From positions 496,001 to 560,000 of the forward strand of contig NW_006763308.1 of assembly GCF_000218685.1 (NCBI RefSeq): a stretch of 64,000 bases of DNA. The letters run 5' to 3'. The notes under the pieces are model-generated. The model saw only the letters and a list, made by a program, of their open reading frames with translations, was not told the DNA's origin and did not search any database. A program made the position numbers and the translations under genes. Below, piece by piece: positions 20,552 through 30,070 of this stretch (position 1 is its first letter; every line of letters starts with the position of its first letter). The DNA comes from Serpula lacrymans var. lacrymans S7.9 (lineage: Eukaryota > Basidiomycota > Agaricomycetes > Boletales > Serpulaceae).

Positions 20552-21345
20552 CATCAGGAAAAATGGGGGTAGCTATATAGAGCTCTATAGCACTATAAGT
20601 ACTCATAAAACTGTTATAGCGGTCAAACCTGCTATAGAACCTCTGCCATCTATAGAGCCTCATATAGCTCTATAAATGCTCTAATAGATGTTGGAAATTG
20701 TTGTGTGGCAGATTAAAAAAATGAACACAGAAAGGATTTGAACTCTCAACCTAGTAGTCAGCTTTTGGTTGACTAAGCAACCTATAGCCACAACATCACA
20801 CATTTATCCACTACACCATGAGAGCTTATAAAATGTATTATACAGGTGTTATATATTGACCTTTCATGGACTTAGGTTATTTTTTTACTCATTGTCACCA
20901 CTTATATTTGGATAAATCATTATTCTTATTTTTATAAATATCAAAGATACAAACTACTATTTCACTAATACAGGATACATAATTGATTAATACTGTATGA
21001 TTTATTAGCGCTTTTAAGCACCTTGAACTATATTATAGCTATGGCCTTTACAACTATAGGAGCTATGTAGGCTGCTATAGGCTATAAAAGCACTTATAGT
21101 ACCTTGCCTATAATAATATACTTGACTCCAAACACTTCTGGCCTCTTTCTATTATTGAACAAGTTTATCAGATTAATCCAGAGTTTAAGGGAATTATAGG
21201 ATACTTCTCCCCTTGGTTAAAATTTTGCCTACTACTGTGCTATAAGAGCTATAAGAGCTATGATTGCACTGATTGCACTATAGTTTCTATGAATGCATTT
21301 ATATATATAGGTGGTGGCTATATAGCAAAAGGGTTTTTCCTGATG
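20552..21345. mobile_element. D1, 794-bp TIR element with the same termini as D2
   Basis: It begins CATCAGGAAAAA ... GCTATATAG and ends CTATATAGC ... TTTTTCCTGATG, flanked by the dinucleotide CA on both sides (20550-20551 and 21346-21347). It interrupts ORF3 of B1. Interior: many short CTATAG/TATAGC subterminal motifs, no transposase. The shared termini point to a non-autonomous derivative mobilised by a D2-type transposase. Confidence 0.85.
20723..20825 (-). other. tRNA-like sequence with pol III signals inside D1
   Basis: The minus strand starts GCTCTCATGGTGTAGTGG (A-box-like), has AGTTCAAATCC (B-box-like) near its end, and is followed at once by a run of seven T (complement of 20715-20721), a pol III terminator. 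At about 103 nt it is long, with a GGTTG-CTTAGT-CAACC hairpin between the arms, as in an intron-containing or long-variable-arm tRNA. The acceptor pairs at about 4 of 7 positions. Probably tRNA-derived and not functional. Confidence 0.5.
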
Positions 21346-21347
21346 CA

Positions 21348-21496
21348 ACCGGCAACGCAACTTACCCTTTGTGGCAGACTCTTGGGGATTGGATGATGAG
21401 CACAACGATCTTGATGAAGACGCACAATACAATGTAGACGGAGAACTAGGAGACTTTGGAGCAGTGTTACCAGGCTTGCACATTCTAAGCATAACA
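21348..21496 (+). pseudogene. B1 ORF3 C-terminal tail and 3' LTR remnant
   Basis: After D1 the frame reads an acidic tail DDEHNDLDEDAQYNVDGE, matching SYDNSYNIDGEGTEFQ of the B2 copy. At 21465 it runs directly into TGTTACCAGGCTTGCACATT ... ATAACA, the last 32 bp of the B1 LTR. The polypurine tract and the rest of the 3' LTR are deleted, apparently between two TGTTAC stretches. GCTAG follows at 21497. Confidence 0.8.
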
Positions 21497-21533
21497 GCTA
21501 GTTGACTTGGTAGATTTTTCCTTGGGTAATGAA

Positions 21534-21940
21534 TGTTACAATACACAATTTCTGGACTTTCAACTTTCACTCTCCTCTTTAAACTTTCTTTCACTTTTAG
21601 ATACTTATGCCATACAGCACTTTCCTCTTATTTTTAAACTCCACTTGTATCTTTGCTTTCTCTTGTGCTGCGTGGCTTCTTTGTATTTTTAGTCAAAACT
21701 CTCTCACATGAGCTGGTCACATAGGCTGTGCTCAATGACATCATCATCCACCACCTTTAGCAACTACATAGTACACACATACAAATACCTTGTAACAGTA
21801 TATATACCCCAATAGATCAAGGAGGGTCCTCAGTGAGTCCTCCTGTTGTTTACCCACAACTAACCCGGTTCCACCTAAGAGATTATATCCACTCCTTCAC
21901 TCAGCTTTTGCTTGTTTGAGTTGTGTACCAGAGTGATGTG
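21534..21940 (+). mobile_element. Family A2 LTR, 3' end degraded
   Basis: It starts TGTTACAATACACAATTTCTGG and contains TATATATACCCCAATAGATCAAGG and the CTCAGTGAGTCCTCCTGTTG block, like the intact solo LTR at 34309-34718. The terminal TTGTAACA is not found; similarity fades after ACCAGAG near 21935. Confidence 0.75.
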
Positions 21941-22477
21941 ATGTAGATAGTATTGTCTGCATGGTTGAGATGTTGAAGGGTTCAGACACTAATACAATAC
22001 ACAATTTTTGGACTTTCAACTTCTGTCTCCTTCTTCATCAGGAAAAACACTTTGGCTATATAGGCTCTTATAGTACTATAATTGCAAAAATAGCTGTCAT
22101 AGTGATCATAGCTGTAAGAGAGACCCTATCATCTATTTAGGCACAATGTGCTCTTATAGTGATCTCATAGTTGGCTATAGTTCCAAGAAGCACCTATAGT
22201 AATATCAATACTACGATGGCATTTGGAGTAGACATAGGGCCCATAGCACTTATGGCAATTATAGCACTTATAGCACACATATAGTAATGCTAATACTATA
22301 ATGGCATTTGGAGTAGCCATAGCACTTATTTCAATTAGAACATCCATAGTACCTATAGCACTCATAGCACGTATTGCATTCAATTACCAAATAATGAAAT
22401 AAAAACAGCGCAGTCATATTTTATACTAGCAATTGTACTATATGCAACAGTAAATAGGAGAGTGACTACAAATACTA

Positions 22478-24350
22478 TCAAGCAGCTTGTGCAATGATAA
22501 TCACCTTTAGAGCTTCAAAATCAATACCAAAATCCTCGTCCTTCATCTGGTCTTCATCAATCCCTAGATAATGGAGATTGGCCAGATTTCTGTTATAGTA
22601 AAATGAGTGATGGTGGTAGCAGCCAAAATACTGGTACTTACAGAATATCCTGGTACAGACCATCTCTCATTTGCTTCATCCACACAGGGCTTTTCTTCTG
22701 AAGCACCAACAGCTTTTTGAAATAGTACTCCCACCTTTAAATAAAATAAAAACCAAGTTTGACATAAATAAATGATATTGTACCTGGTTTTGAAAACACT
22801 CTCTGAGAATTCTTGGGTAGCTTTATTACCATTCACATATCCCCTGAGGGAACATTTAATCTGAAAAGAAAATGGAATAAATAAATAATACAGACCACAG
22901 ATTGAGGACATACAGCTACTGTGGTAATTACAAGTAAAGCTAAAGGAATGCCTTTGAAATGTTCAGGATAGTATACTCCCTCACCTTTACGCCCATACCC
23001 TTGATTATAAATCAAGTCCTTGAGAACCTGATGACAAAATGGCTTCTGCTTGTTGAATGTCCTGGCCTTGAAGAAATAGTTCAATTTAGCATAAACATAG
23101 GAGAATGATAGCTCACTTTGATATTAAGATCACCGTCAGCAAATGCACCAGTTTCTAAAAGCCACATTACAGCCTGCTTGATTTGAACTGGGGCCATATC
23201 ACCAGGAATTTGATAAGCACCATTGATTATGATGCATGCTTTGGCAACAATTTCTCCTTGGACCTGGGCAACAGCAGACCAAACCTAGCAACAAGATACT
23301 TGATTAGTATAACATTATTGGAGGTGGAAATACGTACATAGTCAATCAATATGGTTTTGATTTCTTCATTACTTTGAACCTCTAAAAGCTTGGTTTGTAA
23401 TTCTCTGCAACCTTGGGAGGCATTGATAAGTCTGTTCCAAGTAAACTTGAAGCGTGATATGGGGGGAGGAGAACCCTCTTGAGTCGCAATGTATAATCTC
23501 ATTGTAGTATGCCCAGCTGTAGCAAGGTCTACAAGAGAACTAGGAAACATATCCAGGGTGATTCTACGTCTTTTGCCAATTTTCAACAGTAAAGAGACAG
23601 CCGTAGGTGTTGAGATAGAAGTAGAAGTTGAAGACATCCTGGATGAAAGCGTGGAAGATTTTCTGGAAAAACTAGAAGAAGAGGAGTACACTAATGATTT
23701 AGCCTTTTCATGCCCAATAATGGGTCTGAAATTGGGCTAATATAAACTGTTAGCTCTATGGATATAAGAGATACTAATTTAAAGACGTACTTGCTCATCC
23801 AGAATTGGTCCATCTTTTCCCCCGTCATCGAAATCTTGGGTAACAATTTAATATCAGTATTTTTGTCTAGAAATAATGATTGCTTACTTTCAGCTCTAGC
23901 TTTCTCATCCTCATCCTCGTAATACTCATCATTATCCCCTGTAGGTGCTTTCTGAGTTACAATCCCTTGAAAATCATCCTCATCGGAACCATGGTCTGAG
24001 TCCATGGCTTGTCATTTTCTAGGAGGGTTTAGTGATGTAACTGGGACATCATCATAGTCGTAAATATCCTCACATCATAGTCGTAAATATCCTCTTCTTC
24101 TATTACAACAGCTGCCCTTTTCCTGTCTCTGAGAGGGGAGATCAATATAATTTTACCAAACCAGAATATATATGTTACCTTAACGTTTGGCTTCCAATGC
24201 CTCTTTTTGAGCTGCTTAGGTAGATTGCACACCAGAATTCATAGCATCCACAATATGCTGATACTCCTCAGCATTCAAAGTAACTGTATTATTTTTAGCC
24301 TTGGAGCCAGGAGCTTTGAATTTACCCTTGGAATTTCTTTTGCCTGCCAT
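22478..24350 (-). pseudogene. Spliced DUF6532-like gene in D2
   Basis: Reading on the minus strand from ATG 24350 (MAGKRNSKGKFKAPGSKAKN), at least eight exons can be followed through short GT-AG introns, including 22590-22641 and others of about 50 nt. After an acidic N-terminal region come RRITLDMFPSSLVDLATAGH, SRFKFTWNRLINASQGCRE, WSAVAQVQGEIVAKA, VMWLLETGAF and YYPEHFKGIPLALLVITTVA. It ends FGIDFEALKVIIIAQAA with TGA at 22478. The pattern of a helical domain with a P-E-H-F-x-x-I-P-x-x-L-x-L motif resembles DUF6532, a domain of unknown function common in Agaricomycetes. A stop in the first exon region (near 24225) and a 21-bp tandem duplication near 24050-24090 suggest damage. Role unknown. 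Confidence 0.6.
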
Positions 24351-24429
24351 TGAAAAATTAGACTGTGAGAAATAAGTGAAAAGAGAATGGAGCGCAAATG
24401 AGAAGTCACCATTTTTCTGCAGAGTTTAG

Positions 24430-27384
24430 GGCAAGCCTTCTAGGCCAAATACAATTATACCTGACAAGTGCCACTGAGATTTGGCTGAAAAACAATGTGT
24501 ACAGTAAAGCAATATATCAAACAATGTACTTATACAAAGGTCCTCATGGCTTCATTTTCCATCCAGCCATTTCTATCAGCAGCCCAAGAAACAAATTCAT
24601 GGTCAGTATGGAGCACTACGGATGCACGTTTACTTTCATAATGAAGGTTGAGATGAGTGATATCAGATGACCTAAAAATAAGTCCCCATGGTTCAGCTCA
24701 ATAACAAAGCCTGTCTCAACCATGGCAAGAACAGCCCCCTTAAATGTTCCAATGGGGAGAACAAGACAAAGCTCCTGATCCTTGCTATCTCAGTGAGCTT
24801 TTGTTTGCACGTTGATGTTGATGACAATTGATAAGATGGGGGCGGCTGGGGAGCAATGGTTTCCTGGTAAGATAGATGCAACTTGCTCAAGCATCTGACA
24901 CTCTTCAGGCAGGTGGGTTTGCATCTGATACAATGCTGTGAATAAAGAGGGAGTACCACTTACAATACAATGTATCCAGTTAAACAGTTTTTCAAAGACA
25001 ACTTTGAGGGACTGAAATAATTCCTGGTTATTATTGACGTCCTTGGGTATATAGGGGATCATCTGGCTGTGATTGGTACATTTGCAGCCTACTTTGTCAA
25101 GCATAGACGGTGGCACACCGGATGGGGCTTTGTGACCCTGTAAAGGATTAGCATTAAGTGAACATATGGTAAGGAATTACTTTACCTTGGTACAGTGACA
25201 GTTGTACCATGACAAGTGAAGTGCTTCAAATGTAGAGTCAGCATCTACTCGAGTGTTCTTCTCTGCCAATAGGTCAGATTTCCCAAACACAGCTAGTAGG
25301 TTACCTGTGAGAGAATTACAAATTTTTGCTGGAAGATTGGTACATATGAATGCCATGAGTGTCTCATCAGAATTCCGATAAGTGAGTGAGCAATCAGTGA
25401 TTAGAAAGTTATGGAAAACTTACTTGGGAATAGCATCCATAGGGATACAAATGTAGGCGTCATCTGATACCTTTGTTCCTTCCTTGTAGTGCACATCGAG
25501 CTGGCGATGCAAATAAACAATTAGAGGGCAATAGTGTAGAAAACTGATTGCATACCTGTGATTGCAAATCTTTTATGTTTTTAACTTGGGCACCCTTCTC
25601 TGCACGCTCATGTTTATGCTCTGTCCATACATTATTAGCTTGACAATCACGCTTAGCTCAAAAACACTTGTTTTGAGGCAGAAATTGGTCATAAGTTGTG
25701 CGTATAATCGTTTTCTCCATCCCTATACCTTTTGGTTGGATAGCGGGGGGCGGGTCTGGGTCTTCTTCAGCATCCAAAAAGTCTTGTGAGTCTGATAGAG
25801 GAGGGCTATATGGTCTGGGCAGGAAAGACGACATTGGTGCAAGCAGCTCATAGCCAAGCTGATGGAGGGGGATAGGAGGATTAGCATTGACGTCAATGGT
25901 AGTATTGTAACATGATGCCCAGTGTTGAATATTGCGATTGTGTAACGTAAAGTTGCTGTGCCATGTAAGAAAAATGAAGGATTATAGTGATGAATGAGTG
26001 ATGCTCACTTGAAGACAACAGAGTCAAAAAATCTATCAGAAGATGCAATATCAGTGCAATCAAACTCGCCAGAAACTTGGTGCTCTGAAAGTGTTGATGG
26101 GGAGAACATTGATGCCATACTAATTGGGAACAGATGACACATGCAACTGATAGTTGGTATGATACTATTTATGATTAAATCACCCTCCAACAGCTCCTGA
26201 CTGACAAGTTATTCAACCAATTTTTATTGTCACAAATCATACTTACCCGGGATATGAGATTGTAGGAGGTTAGCCAAGTCCCAAGGCAAGGAGCCCTCCA
26301 TTCCACCAATAGATACCCTAAGACCAAGTCCCGCAACCAGGATCAGTATATAGACTGACCCCCCTCCAGCAATTGCAGCAAATTTACTGCCAATTGAATG
26401 CCAATCTTGAAAGGTTCATTTGCTAGGTTTTCCTGGGAGATGTGCAACTTCTGTATTGTAGATAGCATTGAAAGACTGTTGGGTATGCAATTTGCTGCTA
26501 GAGAAGAGATGGTAAATCAGATGTTAGTGAAATAAGAATAACACAGGCCCTCACCTCTGGCACTTTGTCACCAATTGCATGGAATTTATTATCAACAGAA
26601 AATTGACACAAATATCCTTGCCACTAATACCTCTGCATCTCTGCACCACTGAGCCTAAGCTCTCATCCACATATCCATTCCCCTCTATTGCCGATTTTAC
26701 ACTGTCAATCCAAACACTGGGGTTATGAACATCTGAGTCCCAGTGTGCAGATGCCAGAGTTGCAACAATGGCGTTAATATTGTTGCTAGAATTGTGCCAA
26801 GCAGTTGTTTGTCTTCTGCAGACACTTCCGCCATCTCTCCGTGATAGGACAAATGCAACACCCCCCCTTGGACACGCCAATTGAGCTTGGGACTTGGCAG
26901 CATCATAAGATTCTCCCCCAGTTTTGCAGCGGTGACTCTGTTTTTTTTTCAAGCAATGGTGGCGCATTGCTGATGCTGATACTGGTGCTGTAGCATTAAA
27001 ATTTGCTTTATCTATCTCATGTTGACCAGTAGCCATCTGAGTCCTTGGTACGCACTGAGAAGGCGGTGATCCCATATCAACCTGTGGAAGTGAGAAGTTG
27101 GGAATGGGACATTGTGAAGAGGTAGCAATGAGAGGTGATGGAAGCAAGGATATGGAAGAATGAGGTGTGAAAAGGGAGACATTGATAGGTACATTGATTG
27201 TAGCAGGAAGAGAGCGATTCCAGTTCAAGTTCTGTGGTGAAGACTGCTAGGGCAGGGGCTCATCCCATATATTTGTCGCATTCAAATTGACCACACTGCT
27301 GGAATAGGTAGTATTCTGGCTTGCCGCCCAGGAAGAAAGTTCCTGTTGAGGGATAGGATTGTTGGTGTGTTCACCTTGACCCAT
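24430..27384 (-). pseudogene. TET/JBP-type Fe(II)/2-oxoglutarate dioxygenase gene in D2
   Basis: A multi-exon minus-strand gene from about ATG 27384. The N-terminal half is Ser/Pro-rich, then shows FAAIAGGGSVYILILVAGLGLR and further helical segments. Cys/His-containing LHLSWYNCHCTK and KVGCKCTNHSQM follow. The catalytic domain reads ININVQTKAH, then DSKDQELCLVLPIGTFKG, GFVIELNHGDL, SSDITHLNLHYESKRASVV. This fits a TET/JBP double-stranded beta-helix: H-x-D iron ligands, distal His in ITHLN (codon at 24653-24655) and the 2-oxoglutarate Arg in SKRAS. Such enzymes oxidise methylpyrimidines in DNA. A TGA (24790-24792) sits exactly between the H and D of the iron motif, another stop (27247) splits the N-terminus, and a frameshift lies near 24680, so this copy is dead. 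In basidiomycetes TET/JBP genes are known to travel with KDZ transposons. Confidence 0.7.
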
Positions 27385-27601
27385 GGATAGCACAGAACAT
27401 GATGATGATCCATAAGTGACCAGTACAGATAAGTTTGAGCGGAAAATCACAAGGTTTGGTGGTAGGTTTGGGCTGTTGTTGAGCAGTTGAAGTAGAAGTA
27501 GAAGCTCCAAGTCATGGGTATGCATGTCAAGAATACAGAGCAATACCTCAGTATCGGATATGGACAATTTCATGGCTTGGTAGTTGGCAGTTGGCAATAT
27601 G

Positions 27602-28102
27602 TCCCAGAAAGGAAAGTGCTCGAGTGCTCGAGCACTTTCCTTTCTGGGATATACTGCACAAGCACCAATTGCAAGCAGAATATGTTGGTAAAGGTGCTCA
27701 ATTTCACGGAACAACTCCCATATTGCAAGAAGACAACAAGAAGTTGTGGGATGTGGGCAAGATACAGGATATAAGTGAACATACTTCCCTGACGCATACA
27801 AAAAGCACATCCTAATGCCAAGACACACCTTTCTAGCAAAGTTTGATCCACCCTCCCAGATGGGCACTCTAAATTTGAAAAAACACGTAGCAAAAAGTGC
27901 TGGCCTTTTACTGAGGAGGGGGATTGGGCTTTGGTTGACCAATATGACATTTTTCCTGCTGCTTTTGCGCCCGACTTTGCTTTGCTTGTACAGTGGAAAC
28001 ACCCAGAATCTAATCTAATCAAAATATTTCCTTTCTGGGACTTACTACCAAAAACTCTCCACTAATACATATGGGAAGTGCTCATGCACTCGAGCACTTC
28101 CC
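27602..28102. repeat. Palindromes sharing CCCAGAAAGGAAAGTGCTCGAG
   Basis: A perfect inverted repeat with 23-bp arms (27602-27624 and 27627-27649) and a 2-nt centre lies upstream of the dioxygenase gene. A related copy of one arm is at 28027-28040, and a second palindrome, GGGAAGTGCTC/GAGCACTTCCC, at 28073-28083 and 28092-28102. It lies between divergent genes of D2, so it could be regulatory or a small inserted hairpin. Confidence 0.7.
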
Positions 28103-28314
28103 TTTCTAGGATGTACTGCTAAAGCCAAAGCTCTATGAATACACTGCCAATCGTCCTCCCACAGACATGGGAAACGTCCAGGTTAATTTAAGCTCAATGC
28201 GGAACTCCCTCTGGAGATGGCAAAGGCAGAATAGTGAATATGCTGGTGGTAGATGAGTCTTCTTCCTTTTTTACTAGCTTTCACCCGCCCTTCTGAAATA
28301 GCTTCATCCCTGAG

Positions 28315-29869
28315 ATGTCTACTACTGGATCAACATCTGTCATCACCTCGTCTCTAAATGCTTCGGTAAGTCTCTTTTTTGATCACATTGCGCCTGGGTA
28401 GCTTATAAACTACTCCAATAGCTGCCGCTGCTCTGCTGCACCACGCCTTTCACACATCCAAAGGTAATATGTACTTCACTTGACTTTGCTGCCCCACGCT
28501 GACTCCCTAGCCTTTGCCTTTTTGCTATTTAGTTCAGTGGGTTCGCTATCAAAGGCCCGACACAACAATATTTCCATAGGTTTATGGACCCTCTTTTGAA
28601 GAAAGAGGCTACGCCCCTTAAAGCGTACTGCGCACTGGAGGATTTGCTCCCAGTAATTTTCCCTTTATCTCACATTTTCACAGGTCAATATGGGATAAAA
28701 GCCATGCTATACAATATGCTGGTTTTGTTACATGATGCAGGTTATTACAGCACCAAGGATAGATCCTGGACAACAATGAGTGGCTGTCCAGACTTTACAA
28801 AACCTTGGAGTCCAGGTTCGGAGGATGAGTGTGCGGCATTCCTTAACAATATTGTACTGAAGGTCTACTCTGCATTACCAAGCACAGAAACTGCCTCCTT
28901 GAGATGGTGGACCGCTGCCAACTCAGTCCGTTCAGTAGAAGATGGCGGTGGCAGACAGCGTCCTGACCTAGTCTTGATGAGTGCTAGCTCTGACAACCCC
29001 ACGAATGCCAAAGCTCTTCCACCAGCAAATTGGAGAAGTGTCCACGCACTGGCTGAGCTCAAGGACAGGGAGAAAAACTCAGTGCCCCTCCACGAGCAGA
29101 TTTTTCAGCTGATAGGACGTGCATCATTTCCCAGAGCTGCACAAGATTGCCAGATGCATATCTTAGGCTTTGCTTTACGTGGAGCATCATTCACTCTCCT
29201 TTACATAGATCAAGGTGGTTCTATTGTAACATCTGAAATTGACGTCCATCAGCAGCCACTTTTATTTTTACACATTGTCTTGGGTTTTGCTCACAGCACA
29301 GACATTTGCATGGGGTATGATGCCACAGCTAGCCCTTCATGGCTGTAGAAATACAGAATGCACAACCTGGAGAGCCCATTCAGCACGCAGCACATCATGA
29401 TCTTGAGTCCTTCTACTACATTATTTTAGCTATGTGCGTTATAATGGAGCAGCCCTACCAATTCAAGGATGAGGTGTTTATGGAGCGGGAGCTAATCAGG
29501 AAATGGCTCAATCCTGAATTTGACACCAAGTTCGCCCATGCAGATGCAGTGCATCACAAATTCACAACATTTGGCAAGGCTGATAACCTCCGTAGTTTCC
29601 TTGATGGACATATTTCAACCTACTTCAAGTTCATGATCCCCTAATTTGAACGGTTGCGTAGCACAATTTCCGATTCTGCGATGTTCATCCCTGAGAGGTA
29701 TTCTGCATCAGTCAAACCTTCCAAATCAACTTCATCAGATGTCATGGGGACAACTCGGGCACATACTCGGGCACTTAATGCTCTTAAGAGAAAAGAAAGT
29801 GCTCTGGCTGCTTACAGATCTAGCCTCCCAGACTCTGCTCGTCATAAACACCAACGCCATGCTTCTTAA
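28315..29869 (+). pseudogene. FunK1 fungal protein kinase gene in D2, catalytic core deleted
   Basis: A likely first exon starts at ATG 28315 (MSTTGSTSVITSSLNAS, donor GTAAGT). The main exon begins near 28533 (FSGFAIKGPTQQYFHRF, in frame with the Met at 28584). The N-lobe region shows RQRPDLVLMSASS, WRSVHALAELKDRE, FQLIGRASFPRAAQ and MHILGFALRGASFTLLYID, the pattern of the FunK1 family of Agaricomycetes. At about 29330 the sequence jumps to PFMAVEIQNAQ ... HHDLESFYYIILAMCV, the C-lobe. The segment that should hold HRD and DFG is absent, which is a deletion of the core and a frame change. A TAA at 29642 precedes the C-terminal tail (to 29869). It cannot encode an active kinase. FunK1 genes are mostly host genes, so this is probably captured. 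Confidence 0.75.
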
Positions 29870-30070
29870 ATTGATTTTTATCTATGTTGAATTGTGTTCT
29901 TTATACTAGTGGTTGTTTTATACCTTGTATCTTCTATACTTTAACTAGCACATGAATGGACAACTTATGACCGTAACTGGTGCATTGCCCCAAATAGCAA
30001 GACCCATTACAGATTTATTTTATCAGTGACTCGGAGCACCATTATTATTCAGACTTCCATTTCTTCTATT

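Larger units (their letters stand above)
15405..21496 (+). mobile_element. Ty3/gypsy element B1 with third ORF
   Basis: The 5' LTR (15405-15741) and a 32-bp 3' LTR remnant (21465-21496) are flanked by a perfect GCTAG duplication (15400-15404 and 21497-21501), which fixes the element. Inside are gag with a zinc knuckle, protease, reverse transcriptase, integrase, a chromodomain and a separate downstream ORF (ORF3). Deletions have removed RNase H with the integrase N-terminus (near 18404) and most of the 3' LTR. A 794-bp TIR element (20552-21345) sits in ORF3. Many stops show it is dead. B2 at 49439 is a second copy with a diverged LTR. Confidence 0.93.

Noticed and set aside
27385..28002. Upstream extension of the dioxygenase reading frame on the minus strand
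   Set aside because: It runs through the perfect palindrome and has no family features; the Met at 27384 is a more sensible start.
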